Source: Micromonospora orduensis (GTDB lineage Bacteria; Actinomycetota; Actinomycetes; Mycobacteriales; Micromonosporaceae). Taken from it: a stretch of 64,000 nucleotides of DNA. Positions within the stretch are counted from its first letter, which is position 1, and each line of letters begins with the position of its first letter. The DNA lies in contig NZ_VDFY01000068.1 in assembly GCF_006228125.1 (NCBI RefSeq), positions 1-64,000 on the forward strand. Direction: 5' to 3'. Position numbers and translations under genes: made by a program. The notes under the pieces are model-generated. The model did no database searches. It was not told the DNA's origin and saw only the letters and a list, made by a program, of their open reading frames with translations. This document shows, piece by piece, positions 1-7,793 of this stretch.

Positions 1-276
1 AGTGGCAAGACCGAGTGCGAGTCCGACCCGCAGCGCGGAGCGGCCGCGCGACGAGCGCGCGCAGTCCGACTCCCCGACCACTCCCGTACCGGTCGTCCCC
101 ACCACCGGTGACGCGGCGGTGGTCGCCGCGTCACCGGTGGTGGGGACGACCGGTACGGGAGTGGTCGGGGAGTCGGACTGCGCGCGCTCGTCGCGCGGCA
201 GCTCGGCGGTGGGGTGCGACGGCTCGGCGTCGGTGGGGGCCGGCCGGCGCTGCGGGTCGGACTCGAACTCGGTCAT
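1..276 (-). CDS. N-terminal part of a putative membrane-anchored protein (PepD/HtrA-like by context), cut by window edge
   Basis: Only the first 92 codons are present and the frame stays open to the left edge. The ATG has a good ribosome binding site (GGAGAAGG) about ten bases upstream. The first roughly 75 residues are polar, Pro/Thr/Ser-rich and probably cytoplasmic. The last visible residues, RSALRVGLALGLAT, look like the start of a membrane helix. It lies 62 bp downstream of an MprB-like kinase in the same orientation. In mycobacteria mprAB is followed by the HtrA-like protease pepD, so a membrane-anchored serine protease is a reasonable guess, but no catalytic domain is visible. Most of the coding sequence is part of a long fold-back inverted repeat (see the repeat entry), which is very unusual inside a gene. 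The reading frame runs through both arms without a stop. Confidence 0.6.
   Translation of the reverse strand, partial: MTEFESDPQRRPAPTDAEPSHPTAELPRDERAQSDSPTTPVPVVPTTGDAATTAASPVVGTTGTGVVGESDCARSSRGRSALRVGLALGLAT
44..198. repeat. 75-bp perfect inverted repeat with 5-base loop, inside a gene
   Basis: Bases 44-118 are the exact reverse complement of 124-198, separated only by GTGGT. Outside the perfect arms the symmetry resumes after a 41-base offset: bases 1-36 match the reverse complement of 247-282 at 34 of 36 positions, including the region of the start codon of the minus-strand gene. The whole looks like an inverted duplication of the gene's own 5' end. It is far longer than any terminator, and palindromes of this size are normally unstable in bacteria. 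A template-switch or assembly artefact cannot be excluded from one sequence. Confidence 0.95.
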
Positions 277-338
277 GCCACTACCTTCTCCCCGGGCACT
301 GCGATCAAGCTGGAACCGCCCTGGAAGTTGGCTGAAAG

Positions 339-1895
339 TCACTCGCCGGCGTCGTCGGTGGTCGGCAGCAGGGGCAGCCGGACCCGGAAGGTGGCCCCGC
401 CGCCAGGCGTCTCGGCCACCTCGACGGAGCCGTGGTGGGCGGCCACCAGAGCCGCGACGATGGCCAGGCCGAGCCCGGTGCCGGTGTTGCCGTCGGCCCG
501 GCGGGTCCGCGCCGCGTCGGCCCGGTAGAACCGCTCGAAGACCCGTTCCGCCTGCTCCGGGGAGAGACCCTGACCGGTGTCGGCCACCTCCACCACGGCG
601 AGGTTGCCCCCCTCGGCGCGCAGCCGCAGGCTGACCCTGGCGTCCGTCGAGGTGTGGGTGAGCGCGTTGGTCACCAGGTTGCCGATGACCTGACGCAGCC
701 GCGCGTCGTCGGCCAGGACCACGAGCGGTCCCGATCCGGGCTCGATCTCCAGGTCGATCTGTCGATCCGGGGCCATCGCCCGGGCGGCGTGCACCGCGTC
801 GGAGGCGAGCACCGGCAGCTCCACCGGGGCGAGGGAGAGTGGCCGTTCCCGGTCCAGCCGGGCGAGCAGCAGCAGATCCTCCACCAGCAGCCCCATCCGG
901 GCCGCCTCGTCCTCGATACGGCGGAGCAGGCCGGCGGTCTCCTCGGGCGCCCGCGCGGCACCCTGCCGGTACAGCTCCGCGAAGCCCCGGATCGTGGTCA
1001 GCGGGGTACGCAGCTCGTGTGACGCGTCCGCCACGAACTGCCGCATCCGCTCCTCCGAGCGCCGGGCCCGCGCCTCGGACGCCTGGGCCGCGGCGGCGGC
1101 GTCCCGGGCGGCGCTCTCCGCCCACCGCGCCGCGGTCTCCGAGGCGGCTCTGGCGGTGAACGCCGCCTCGATCTGGGTGAGCATCGCGTTCAGCGCGCGG
1201 GAGAGCCGGCCCAGCTCGGAGGTGGGATGTTCCTGCCCCTGCTCCGGGTCGGGCACGCGTCGGGTCAGGTCACCGCCGGCGATCGCGGCGGCGGTCCGTT
1301 CGATCTCCACAAGCGGTTTGAGGCTGGTCCGGACGATCGCCGCGCCGACCGACGCCAGCATGATCAGCACCGCGCCGCCCACCAGGAGGTCTATCCAGAC
1401 GAGCTGCTTCACCGCCCGGTCCACCTCGGTCAGCGGCTGGCCCACGGCCAGCACCGAGCCGCCCGGCTGGGCCGCGTAGTAGACCCGCCACCGGGTGCGG
1501 CCGTCGTGGGACACGACGGTCCGCGGCTCCCCCTCCAGATCCTCGAAGCCGTCCCGTGTGCTGGGGAAGGTGGGCAGCTGGTCCGGATCGAGGCTGATGT
1601 TGTCGTAGATCGCCGGGTAGACCTGCTGCTCGTCGGCGAGCGACACGACGTAGTCGCTGGGCAGCATGGCGTTGACCTGCCCGCTGCGCAGCTTCGGGAG
1701 CAGCTGACCCAGGCCCTGGGCGGTCGACCTGATCTGCCCGTCCACCTGGCCCTGGAGGTAGTTGCGCAGGAAGTAGGCGGTCAGGGAGCTGATCACCAGC
1801 AGGGCCACGGCGACCAGGGCGAGCACCGAGGTGACCAGCTTCACCCGCAGCGGCACGCTGCGGACCCGCCCCTTGGCCTGCTGGACCGGGTTCAC
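339..1895 (-). CDS. MprB-like sensor histidine kinase
   Basis: This is a membrane sensor kinase that would phosphorylate the response regulator encoded just upstream. The order is a basic N-terminus, membrane helix at about 20-43, extracytoplasmic sensor region at about 45-162, second helix at about 165-188, HAMP linker, an Ala/Arg-rich coiled segment at about 245-285, a HisKA domain with SHELRTPLTTIRGF (phospho-acceptor His293), then the ATPase domain with N box, DTGQGL and GTGLGL motifs. At 518 residues it is normal for the family. The GTG start overlaps the regulator's stop as GTGA, so the two are translationally coupled. The order regulator, kinase, downstream membrane protein resembles mycobacterial mprA-mprB-pepD, which responds to envelope stress; that assignment is inference. 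Confidence 0.9.
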   Translation of the reverse strand: MNPVQQAKGRVRSVPLRVKLVTSVLALVAVALLVISSLTAYFLRNYLQGQVDGQIRSTAQGLGQLLPKLRSGQVNAMLPSDYVVSLADEQQVYPAIYDNISLDPDQLPTFPSTRDGFEDLEGEPRTVVSHDGRTRWRVYYAAQPGGSVLAVGQPLTEVDRAVKQLVWIDLLVGGAVLIMLASVGAAIVRTSLKPLVEIERTAAAIAGGDLTRRVPDPEQGQEHPTSELGRLSRALNAMLTQIEAAFTARAASETAARWAESAARDAAAAAQASEARARRSEERMRQFVADASHELRTPLTTIRGFAELYRQGAARAPEETAGLLRRIEDEAARMGLLVEDLLLLARLDRERPLSLAPVELPVLASDAVHAARAMAPDRQIDLEIEPGSGPLVVLADDARLRQVIGNLVTNALTHTSTDARVSLRLRAEGGNLAVVEVADTGQGLSPEQAERVFERFYRADAARTRRADGNTGTGLGLAIVAALVAAHHGSVEVAETPGGGATFRVRLPLLPTTDDAGE

Positions 1896-2593
1896 GCCGC
1901 CGGCTTGCGCAGCACGTACCCCACACCGCGCAGGGTGTGGATCAGCCGGGGTTGGGTGGTGTCGACCTTGCGCCGCAGGTACGAGATGTAGGACTCGACG
2001 ATGTTGTCGTCACCACGGAAGTCGTAGTTCCAGACGTGGTCGAGGATCTGCGCCTTGGACAACACCCGGTTGGCGTTGAGCATCAGGTAGCGCAGCAGCT
2101 TGAACTCGGTCGGCGAGAGCTGCACCCGCTGCCCGGCCCGGTGCACCTCGTGGGTCTCCTCGTCCAGCTCCAGGTCGGCGAAGGTGAGCCGGGACGGGGC
2201 CTGCTCGCCGGTCGTGGTGCGGCGCAGTACGGCGCGGATCCGGGCGGTCAGCTCCTCCAGGCTGAACGGCTTGGTGACGTAGTCGTCGCCGCCCAGGGTC
2301 AACCCACGGATCTTGTCGTCGGTGGCGTCCCGAGCGGTCAGGAAGACCACAGGGGTACGCGTACCGCCCTCGCGGAGCATCCGGATGACCTCGAAGCCGT
2401 CGAGGTCGGGCAGCATCACGTCGAGCACGACGAGGTCGGGCCGGTGGTCCTTGGCGGCGTTCAGGGCCGCGCTGCCGCTTGTCGCGGTGGCCACGTCGAA
2501 GCCCGCGAACCGCAGGCTCGCGGAGAGGAGTTCGAGGATGTTGGGGTCGTCCTCGACGACGAGAAGTCGCGCCTCGGTCTGGGTAGCGGGCAT
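1892..2593 (-). CDS. MprA/OmpR-type response regulator
   Basis: This is a DNA-binding response regulator of 233 residues. The receiver domain (about 8-122) has acidic residues EDD near the start, the phospho-acceptor Asp58 in LVVLDVMLPD, and the conserved Thr and Lys (FLTAR, TKPFS). The C-terminal winged-helix domain (about 135-230) carries the typical LSPTEFKLLRYLM and VESYISYLRRKVD segments of the OmpR/PhoB family. I chose the ATG that leads directly into the receiver fold (MPATQTEARLLVVEDD); longer frames upstream add unrelated sequence. It is first in an operon with the kinase, overlapping it by four bases. A full PadR/DUF4097 operon lies upstream on the same strand, 80 bp away. Confidence 0.93.
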   Translation of the reverse strand: MPATQTEARLLVVEDDPNILELLSASLRFAGFDVATATSGSAALNAAKDHRPDLVVLDVMLPDLDGFEVIRMLREGGTRTPVVFLTARDATDDKIRGLTLGGDDYVTKPFSLEELTARIRAVLRRTTTGEQAPSRLTFADLELDEETHEVHRAGQRVQLSPTEFKLLRYLMLNANRVLSKAQILDHVWNYDFRGDDNIVESYISYLRRKVDTTQPRLIHTLRGVGYVLRKPAA

Positions 2594-2673
2594 GGCCCCA
2601 TCATCGGTGACCTCACTGCGCCGGCGCTGGACGCTTCCTGCAAAAACCCTGTGAGTCGCCGTCGGCGTGTCGC

Positions 2674-3285
2674 TCAGCGCAGGAGTCGGCGCAGACCGTC
2701 GAGCGCGCCGTCGAGCAGACGGATCGCCGTCCGCAGCTGGGTGTCGCTGAACTGCCGGGCCCGTGCCAGCCGGCCGACCTCGGCGCTGAACGCGGCCAGC
2801 CGCTGGTCGAGCTCGTCGAGCAGCGCGGTACGCGGTCCGCCGGTCGTCGTCGGCCGGGGCGGTGGCGGGGGCGCGTCCCACCGGGCACGCCGGGTCTGCC
2901 GGGTCGCCTCGCTCAGTTCCCGCTTGAGGTCGCGTACCGAGCCGCGTACCTCGCTGCGGATCTCGCCGGCCAGGGTGGAGAGGTCCGCCACCGAGGCGGC
3001 GATGTCGGCCTCCAACGCGGTCAGCTCGTCGGCCCGCTGGCGCAGCTCCGCACGGCCGGCGTCGGTGATGTCGTACGTCTTGCGGCCGCCGGCCGCGGTG
3101 TGGCTGACGAGGCCCTCGGCCTCCAGCCGTTGCAGGCGGGGGTAGATGGTGCCGGCGCTGGGCGCGTAGAGCCCGAGGAACCGGTCCTCCAGCAGGCGGA
3201 TCAGCTCGTAGCCGTGCTTGGGGCCGTCGTCGAGGAGCTTGAGCAGGTAGAGCCGGAGCCGTCCGTGGCTGAACACGGCGGTCAC
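2674..3285 (-). CDS. PadR-family transcriptional regulator
   Basis: This is a 203-residue repressor-type protein. The N-terminal winged helix has the PadR signature: LYLLKLLDDGPKHGYELIRLLE, then APSAGTIYPRLQRLEAEGLV and GRKTYDITDAGR. A long helical C-terminal region (about 95-203) replaces the short dimerisation helix of minimal PadR proteins and contains a Pro-rich linker. The GTG start overlaps the stop of the upstream DUF4097 gene as GTGA, so both are made from one message. PadR and DUF4097 genes commonly sit together in actinomycetes and the regulator usually represses its own operon; the direct repeat upstream of the DUF4097 gene is a candidate binding site. The ligand cannot be told from the sequence. 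Confidence 0.9.
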   Translation of the reverse strand: MTAVFSHGRLRLYLLKLLDDGPKHGYELIRLLEDRFLGLYAPSAGTIYPRLQRLEAEGLVSHTAAGGRKTYDITDAGRAELRQRADELTALEADIAASVADLSTLAGEIRSEVRGSVRDLKRELSEATRQTRRARWDAPPPPPRPTTTGGPRTALLDELDQRLAAFSAEVGRLARARQFSDTQLRTAIRLLDGALDGLRRLLR

Positions 3286-4106
3286 GGCAGCTCCTCGGAT
3301 TCGTCGTCGACCGCTCTGGCGAGCAGGGCGATGCTGCCCGAGGTCGCGGAGGCCCAGAGTTTACCTTCGCCGTCGCCGAGCACCCCCTCGCTGTTCGGCA
3401 GCGGGAACGTCGAGCCCCGCACCTGCGGGAATCCGCTGGTGATCCGGCCGGAGGCGGTGTTCAGCCGGACGGCGAGGTCGCTGTCCTCGCGGACCCGGAC
3501 GGTGATGCTGCCGGAGATGGTGGTGAGTCGGATCTCGCTGCGTCGGGGGTTGTCGAGGTCGCAGGTGATGGCACCGGAGACGGTCTGCGCCCGTACCCGG
3601 TCGGCGGCGCTGTCGGCGATGATCACCTCTCCGGAGACGGTTTCCAGGGTGAGGTCGCCGCGCACGCCGAGTGCCTCCACCGGCCCTGAGGTGATCTTCG
3701 CGGAGGTGGTGCCCCGCAGGCCCATGAGGGTGATCTGACCGGCGGCGATGTCGACGGTGGTCTGCCGGCGCAGGCCGGAGACGACCACCGCGCCGGCGCC
3801 CAGGCCGAGGTCGGCGAGGACGTCGGCGGGCACGGCGACGGAGACGTCCACCCGTGGGTAGCGGTGCAGCGACCGGAGCCAGCGCAGGGCGTCCGACCAG
3901 CTCCGGCCGCGTTCCTGCCGGATGGTGAGCCGGCCGTCGGAGTGGTCGACCAGCACCGGCCGGCGGGCGACGTGGGTGATGTCGACCCGGGTCGGGCCGT
4001 CGGCGGCGACCACGTTGAGGCGTCCGCTCAGCAGGCGGACGTCCAGTCGGGTGACCGGCCCCTCCATGGTGAGCCGCTGCGGGCTCTCGACCGTCCATCC
4101 GGCCAT
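3282..4106 (-). CDS. DUF4097 beta-repeat protein
   Basis: This is a 274-residue protein built from repeated short beta segments with the recurrent pattern T-x-SG-x-I (for example TVSGAITCDL, TISGSITVRV, TASGRITSGF, ATSGSIALLA). This is the hallmark of the DUF4097 putative adhesin/bactofilin-like beta-helix family. There is no signal peptide or membrane helix, so it is probably cytoplasmic or peripheral. It is the first gene of an operon with the PadR regulator and shares a four-base overlap with it. The biochemical role of DUF4097 proteins is not established, and pairing with PadR suggests stress-responsive expression. The start is the ATG before AGWTVESPQR. Confidence 0.88.
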   Translation of the reverse strand: MAGWTVESPQRLTMEGPVTRLDVRLLSGRLNVVAADGPTRVDITHVARRPVLVDHSDGRLTIRQERGRSWSDALRWLRSLHRYPRVDVSVAVPADVLADLGLGAGAVVVSGLRRQTTVDIAAGQITLMGLRGTTSAKITSGPVEALGVRGDLTLETVSGEVIIADSAADRVRAQTVSGAITCDLDNPRRSEIRLTTISGSITVRVREDSDLAVRLNTASGRITSGFPQVRGSTFPLPNSEGVLGDGEGKLWASATSGSIALLARAVDDESEELP

Positions 4107-4158
4107 GGCGTCCTCCCTCGACGGCGCGCCGACGCGCGCCCGACGAGGAAGACACTAA

Positions 4159-4177
4159 CGCGATACATCGCGATACC
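4159..4177. promoter_or_regulatory. Candidate PadR operator
   Basis: A ten-base direct repeat CGCGATACAT/CGCGATACCA contains the palindrome ATCGCGAT. It lies about 55 bp upstream of the DUF4097-PadR operon start, in a short AT-richer patch where the promoter should be. AT-rich repeats of this kind are typical PadR targets, but the assignment is inferred from position only. Confidence 0.35.
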
Positions 4178-4206
4178 ACAAGACTGTCGTGAGTTGTCGA
4201 CCTTCC

Positions 4207-5145
4207 TCAGGCTGCCAGGTCCAGATCCCGCCCGGCGGACACCTGTGGCGCCGGAGCGGCCAGGGTCAGGGTGGGCACCGGACGCGGCCGGGTCCGCGTC
4301 ACGTCGGCCACCGACGGCACCAGGTGTACGGCCGACTCGGCGGCCCGGGCCAGCAACCGCCGGTCGGCGTCGCGGGCCGGGTGCAGGGCGGCGGCGATCG
4401 TCACCGAGACCACCAGGTCCCGTGCCGCGACCACCCGGGCCACCGAGCGCAGCAGGGTGTCCGCGCCCAGGAAGGCCGCGGCCGTGGTCGACGAGCCGGT
4501 GGCCTCGCACCGGTAGCCCAACCGCAACGGCACCACCGGGCTGCCCGAGTCGATCGCCGCCTGGAACATCGCGGGACGGAACCCCCCGCCGGGGCGGCAG
4601 TCGTCCGCGCCCTCCCCCGCACACCAGGTCGTACCCTCCGGAAAGACCGCCACCGACCGACCGGCCCGCAGCGCGTCGGCGAGCCGGCGCACGGTGGCCG
4701 GCAGTTCCCGCGGCCGGGACCGGTCCACGAAGACCGTGCCCGCCGCGGCGGCCAGCACGCCGACCACCGGCCAGGAACGGACCTCCCGCTTCGCCACCAT
4801 CCGGGTCGGCGCCACCGCCAGCACGGCGAGGATGTCCAGCCACGACACGTGGTTGGCGACCAGCAGCGCACGCCGCCGGGGCAACCGTCCCCGGACCACC
4901 AGGCGGACGCCGAACGCCCGCGCGGTGCCCCGGGCCCAGCCCCGCACCGCCGCCTGCCGCTCCCGGGACGGGAGGACGGGCAGCAGCACCGCCAGGCCCA
5001 CACCGGTCAGCAGCATGCCGGTCGCCGCGACCAGCCGGAGAACCCGGCGGACCACCGGCACGGTGGGCACCTCGCCGGCGGTCGGCAGGCACCCCTCGTC
5101 ACACCCGGAGGAGGGCCGCCACAGGTCGTGCGGCACGGCGGTCAC
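4207..5145 (-). CDS. PlsC-family lysophospholipid acyltransferase (OlsA-like)
   Basis: This is a 312-residue membrane-associated acyltransferase. A hydrophobic segment at about 33-58 precedes the catalytic block: NHVSWLD at 98-104 (HX4D motif), FVDRSRP near 139-145 and FPEGT at 168-172, in the order expected for 1-acylglycerol-3-phosphate acyltransferases. The GTG start overlaps the stop of the upstream N-acyltransferase as GTGA. A GNAT/hemolysin-like acyltransferase coupled to a PlsC protein is the layout of ornithine-lipid genes (olsB then olsA), where the PlsC partner adds the second fatty acid to lyso-ornithine lipid. A role in ordinary phosphatidic acid synthesis remains possible. Confidence 0.85.
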   Translation of the reverse strand: MTAVPHDLWRPSSGCDEGCLPTAGEVPTVPVVRRVLRLVAATGMLLTGVGLAVLLPVLPSRERQAAVRGWARGTARAFGVRLVVRGRLPRRRALLVANHVSWLDILAVLAVAPTRMVAKREVRSWPVVGVLAAAAGTVFVDRSRPRELPATVRRLADALRAGRSVAVFPEGTTWCAGEGADDCRPGGGFRPAMFQAAIDSGSPVVPLRLGYRCEATGSSTTAAAFLGADTLLRSVARVVAARDLVVSVTIAAALHPARDADRRLLARAAESAVHLVPSVADVTRTRPRPVPTLTLAAPAPQVSAGRDLDLAA

Positions 5146-5915
5146 CGCTGCACCCCGCCGAGGAAGTGCCGCAGGTAGCGCGGGTTCATCCGGTCCAGCG
5201 AGAAGAGCACGTAGAAGTCCGCGCACCCGAAGTCCGGGTCGTACGACGGTTCACCGCAGATCCACGCGCCCAGCCGCAGGTAGCCGCGCAGCAGCGGCGG
5301 CACCACGACCCGTCCGGCCGGGTCGACGGGCTCGGCGGCGACGGCGGCCGGCTCGGCGAACCAGGGGCGCAGCGGGCGGACCCGCAGCGGCGGTGGCGAC
5401 AGGTGCCGGGCCTGCGCCTGCGCCCACACCCCGGCGACCGTCCGACCGCCGTCGGCCACCGGCACCGAGGCGCAGCCACCAAGCCAGCGGGAGCCGCGCA
5501 GGTGCAGGTACCGGGTGATGCCGGCCCACATCAGGTTGATGACCGCGCCCGAACGGTGGTCCGGGTGTACGCAGGACCGTCCCGCCTCGACCAGGTCGTC
5601 GCGGAGCGGGTCGAGCGCGGCGAGGTCGAACTCGTCCTCGGCGTACCGCCGGTCGGTGCGCCCGGGCGGCAGCAGCCGGTACGTGCCGACCACCGCACCG
5701 GTGCTGTCCTCGCGGACGATGAGGTGGTCGCAGTGTGCGTCGAAGGGGTCCACGTCCAACCCGGCTCCGCCGGGCCGGAGGGTGGCGCCCAACTCGGTGG
5801 CGAACACCTCGTGGCGCAGGCGTTGCGCGGCCGCGACCTGGGTGGGGTCGTCGGCGATCAGCAGGGTGTATCCGCTGGTCGTCAGGGGTGCGCCAGCGGC
5901 ATGCAGAACGGCCAT
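5142..5915 (-). CDS. OlsB-like GNAT N-acyltransferase (putative hemolysin family)
   Basis: This is a 257-residue GNAT-fold acyltransferase. It has the long-chain acyl-ACP type segment (RLRHEVFATELGA, DHLIVRED, GTYRLLPP, EAGRSCVHPDHRSG, YLHLRG) seen in OlsB and the hemolysin-like acyltransferases. OlsB makes lyso-ornithine lipid from ornithine and 3-hydroxyacyl-ACP, and the coupled downstream PlsC-like gene supports that pathway. I set the start at the ATG before AVLHAAGAPL because sequence further upstream is Trp/His-rich and unlike the family. An ATG ten codons earlier is possible; neither has a strong ribosome binding site. Substrate identity is inferred from context. Confidence 0.8.
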   Translation of the reverse strand: MAVLHAAGAPLTTSGYTLLIADDPTQVAAAQRLRHEVFATELGATLRPGGAGLDVDPFDAHCDHLIVREDSTGAVVGTYRLLPPGRTDRRYAEDEFDLAALDPLRDDLVEAGRSCVHPDHRSGAVINLMWAGITRYLHLRGSRWLGGCASVPVADGGRTVAGVWAQAQARHLSPPPLRVRPLRPWFAEPAAVAAEPVDPAGRVVVPPLLRGYLRLGAWICGEPSYDPDFGCADFYVLFSLDRMNPRYLRHFLGGVQR

Positions 5916-6066
5916 GGGATCTGTGTAGGTGCCCCGGGTTGCCATCCACGGGCACCACTGGTGTCGGCAGGGTGAACGCCGGCCGGCAGATGCGTCCCAC
6001 AGGTGGTCGTGCGAGGCTGCGGGACGAACCGGCGACGGCGCCGGAACACCCCACCGGAGGTGGACG

Positions 6067-6714
6067 ATGCTCATCGGGTCCCGCTACAACGGGCCTCCCG
6101 GCTCCGGCAACGGCGGCTGGAGCGCGGGAGTCTTCGCCGCCGAGGCCGACGGCACCGGGCCGGTCGAGGTGACGTTGCGCCGGCCACCGCCGCTGGACAC
6201 CGAGCTGACCCTCACCGGCGGCGAGATCCGCGACCCGGGCGGCGAACTGGTGGCCGAGGTACGACCGGTGGCGGCTGTCGACGCCGTCGTACCCCCGGTC
6301 GACCTGGACACCGCCCGCGCCGCCGCGACCGGCTACCCCGGCCTGGTCGAACATCCGTTTCCCGGCTGCTACGTCTGCGGACCGGACCGGGCCGACGGGC
6401 TGCGGATCTTCCCGGGCCGGCTCCCGGACGGCCGGACCGCCGCGCCGTTCCGCGCACCCGACCAGGTCGGCGACGCCACGGTCTGGGCGGCCCTGGACTG
6501 CCCCGGCGGCTGGACGGTGCTCGCGCCGGGCCGCCCGTACCTGCTCGGCCGGATCGCCGCCGTGGTCACGGCGCGGCCCGGGCCGGGCGACGAGTGCGTG
6601 GTGACCGGCGCGTTGATCGGCGTCGACGGCCGCAAGGCGTCGGTGCACACCAGCCTGTACGGACCGGACGGCACGCTGCTCGGCGCGGCCCGGGCCACCT
6701 GGATCGCCCGCTGA
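6067..6714 (+). CDS. Hotdog/thioesterase-like protein
   Basis: This is a 215-residue soluble protein. The ATG follows GGAGG at six bases spacing. The sequence has a GNGGW turn near the N-terminus, a FPGCYVCGPDR segment near residue 100, then WAALDCPGGW and a C-terminal strand region ending in ARATWIA. This pattern matches small actinobacterial proteins annotated as thioesterase-superfamily (double hotdog) proteins. The acidic residue usual in acyl-CoA thioesterases is not obvious to me, so catalysis is uncertain. It is divergent from the OlsB-like gene and sits alone before the ABC exporter; CxxC (residues about 100-103) could bind metal. Function beyond the fold is unknown. Confidence 0.65.
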   Translation: MLIGSRYNGPPGSGNGGWSAGVFAAEADGTGPVEVTLRRPPPLDTELTLTGGEIRDPGGELVAEVRPVAAVDAVVPPVDLDTARAAATGYPGLVEHPFPGCYVCGPDRADGLRIFPGRLPDGRTAAPFRAPDQVGDATVWAALDCPGGWTVLAPGRPYLLGRIAAVVTARPGPGDECVVTGALIGVDGRKASVHTSLYGPDGTLLGAARATWIAR

Positions 6715-6857
6715 CCCCTCGCCGTCGTCCGCGGGGATGAGGTGCCTCCACCCCGAGGTGGACCACGCCGTACGGACCGAGCCTGATTGACCTTGTTGCT
6801 CGGGACCGTCACGCTGTGCCACGGCGTTACCTCGACGCCACGCACGGGAGGAGAACG

Positions 6858-7793
6858 ATGACTGACGGGCAGCGAAGCCCCACCAGCGACGGTCAGATCG
6901 TGGTGTCCGGTCTGACGAAGCAGTACAAGAACGTGCGGGCGGTGAACGACCTGTCCTTCACCGTCGAGCCGGGGCGGGTGACCGGCTTCCTCGGCCCGAA
7001 CGGCGCCGGCAAGACCACCACGCTGCGGATGCTGCTGAACCTGGTCACGCCCACCGCCGGTACGGCCACCATCAGCGGCCACCGGTACGCCGACCTCGCC
7101 GACCCGCTGCGGCACGTCGGCGCGATCCTGGAGGCGTCCAGCGCGCACAAGGGCCGTACTGGCATCAACCACCTGCGGGTGATCTGCGCGGCGGCCGGGC
7201 TGCCCAGGGAGCGGGCCGACGCGGCGCTGGAGCTGGTCGGGTTGACCCCGGCGGCGAAGCGCAAGTTCAAGGGCTACTCGCTGGGCATGAAGCAGCGGCT
7301 CGGTATCGCCGCCGCGATGCTCGGTGACCCCCGCGTGCTGATCCTCGACGAGCCGGCCAACGGGTTGGACCCGGAGGGCATCCGGTGGATGCGTGGGTTC
7401 CTCAAGAACCTCGCCCACGAGGGCCGCACCGTGCTGGTCTCCAGCCACCTGCTGTCGGAGATGCAGCTGCTCGCCGACGACGTGGTGATCATCGCGGCCG
7501 GGCAGCTGGTCCGGCAGGGCCCGGTCGAGCAGGTGCTCGGGTCGATGGCGCAGGGCGCCCGGGTCCGGGTCCGCACCCCGCAGGCCGAGGCGCTGACGAC
7601 CGCGCTGAAGGCGCAGTCGGCAACTGTCGACACCGACGAGCACGGCGTCCTGCTGGTCAGCGGGGTGGATGCCCCGGCGATCGGCCGGGCCGCCCTGGCC
7701 GCCGGTGTGGAGCTGCACGAACTGACCACCGAACGGCCCGACCTGGAACGGGTCTTCCTGGAGCTGACGGCCGGAAAGGCGGGCATCCGATGA
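6858..7793 (+). CDS. ABC transporter ATP-binding protein (exporter type)
   Basis: This is a 311-residue nucleotide-binding subunit. The ATG follows GGGAGGAG. Visible motifs are Walker A GPNGAGKTT, the signature YSLGMKQRLG, Walker B VLILDEPANGLDPEG and the switch His in SSHLL. The C-terminal 80 residues form the extra domain common in DrrA/BcrA-type antibiotic or lipid exporters. It overlaps the next gene by ATGA, and that gene encodes the matching permease. Together they form a two-gene exporter of the ABC-2 class. The substrate cannot be read from the sequence. A TTGACC hexamer about 65 bp upstream of the start could be the -35 of its promoter. Confidence 0.93.
   Translation: MTDGQRSPTSDGQIVVSGLTKQYKNVRAVNDLSFTVEPGRVTGFLGPNGAGKTTTLRMLLNLVTPTAGTATISGHRYADLADPLRHVGAILEASSAHKGRTGINHLRVICAAAGLPRERADAALELVGLTPAAKRKFKGYSLGMKQRLGIAAAMLGDPRVLILDEPANGLDPEGIRWMRGFLKNLAHEGRTVLVSSHLLSEMQLLADDVVIIAAGQLVRQGPVEQVLGSMAQGARVRVRTPQAEALTTALKAQSATVDTDEHGVLLVSGVDAPAIGRAALAAGVELHELTTERPDLERVFLELTAGKAGIR

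Noticed and set aside
3864-5975. A 703-codon plus-strand open frame over the acyltransferase pair
   Set aside because: It overlaps two well-supported minus-strand enzymes and is Pro/Arg-rich without any domain.
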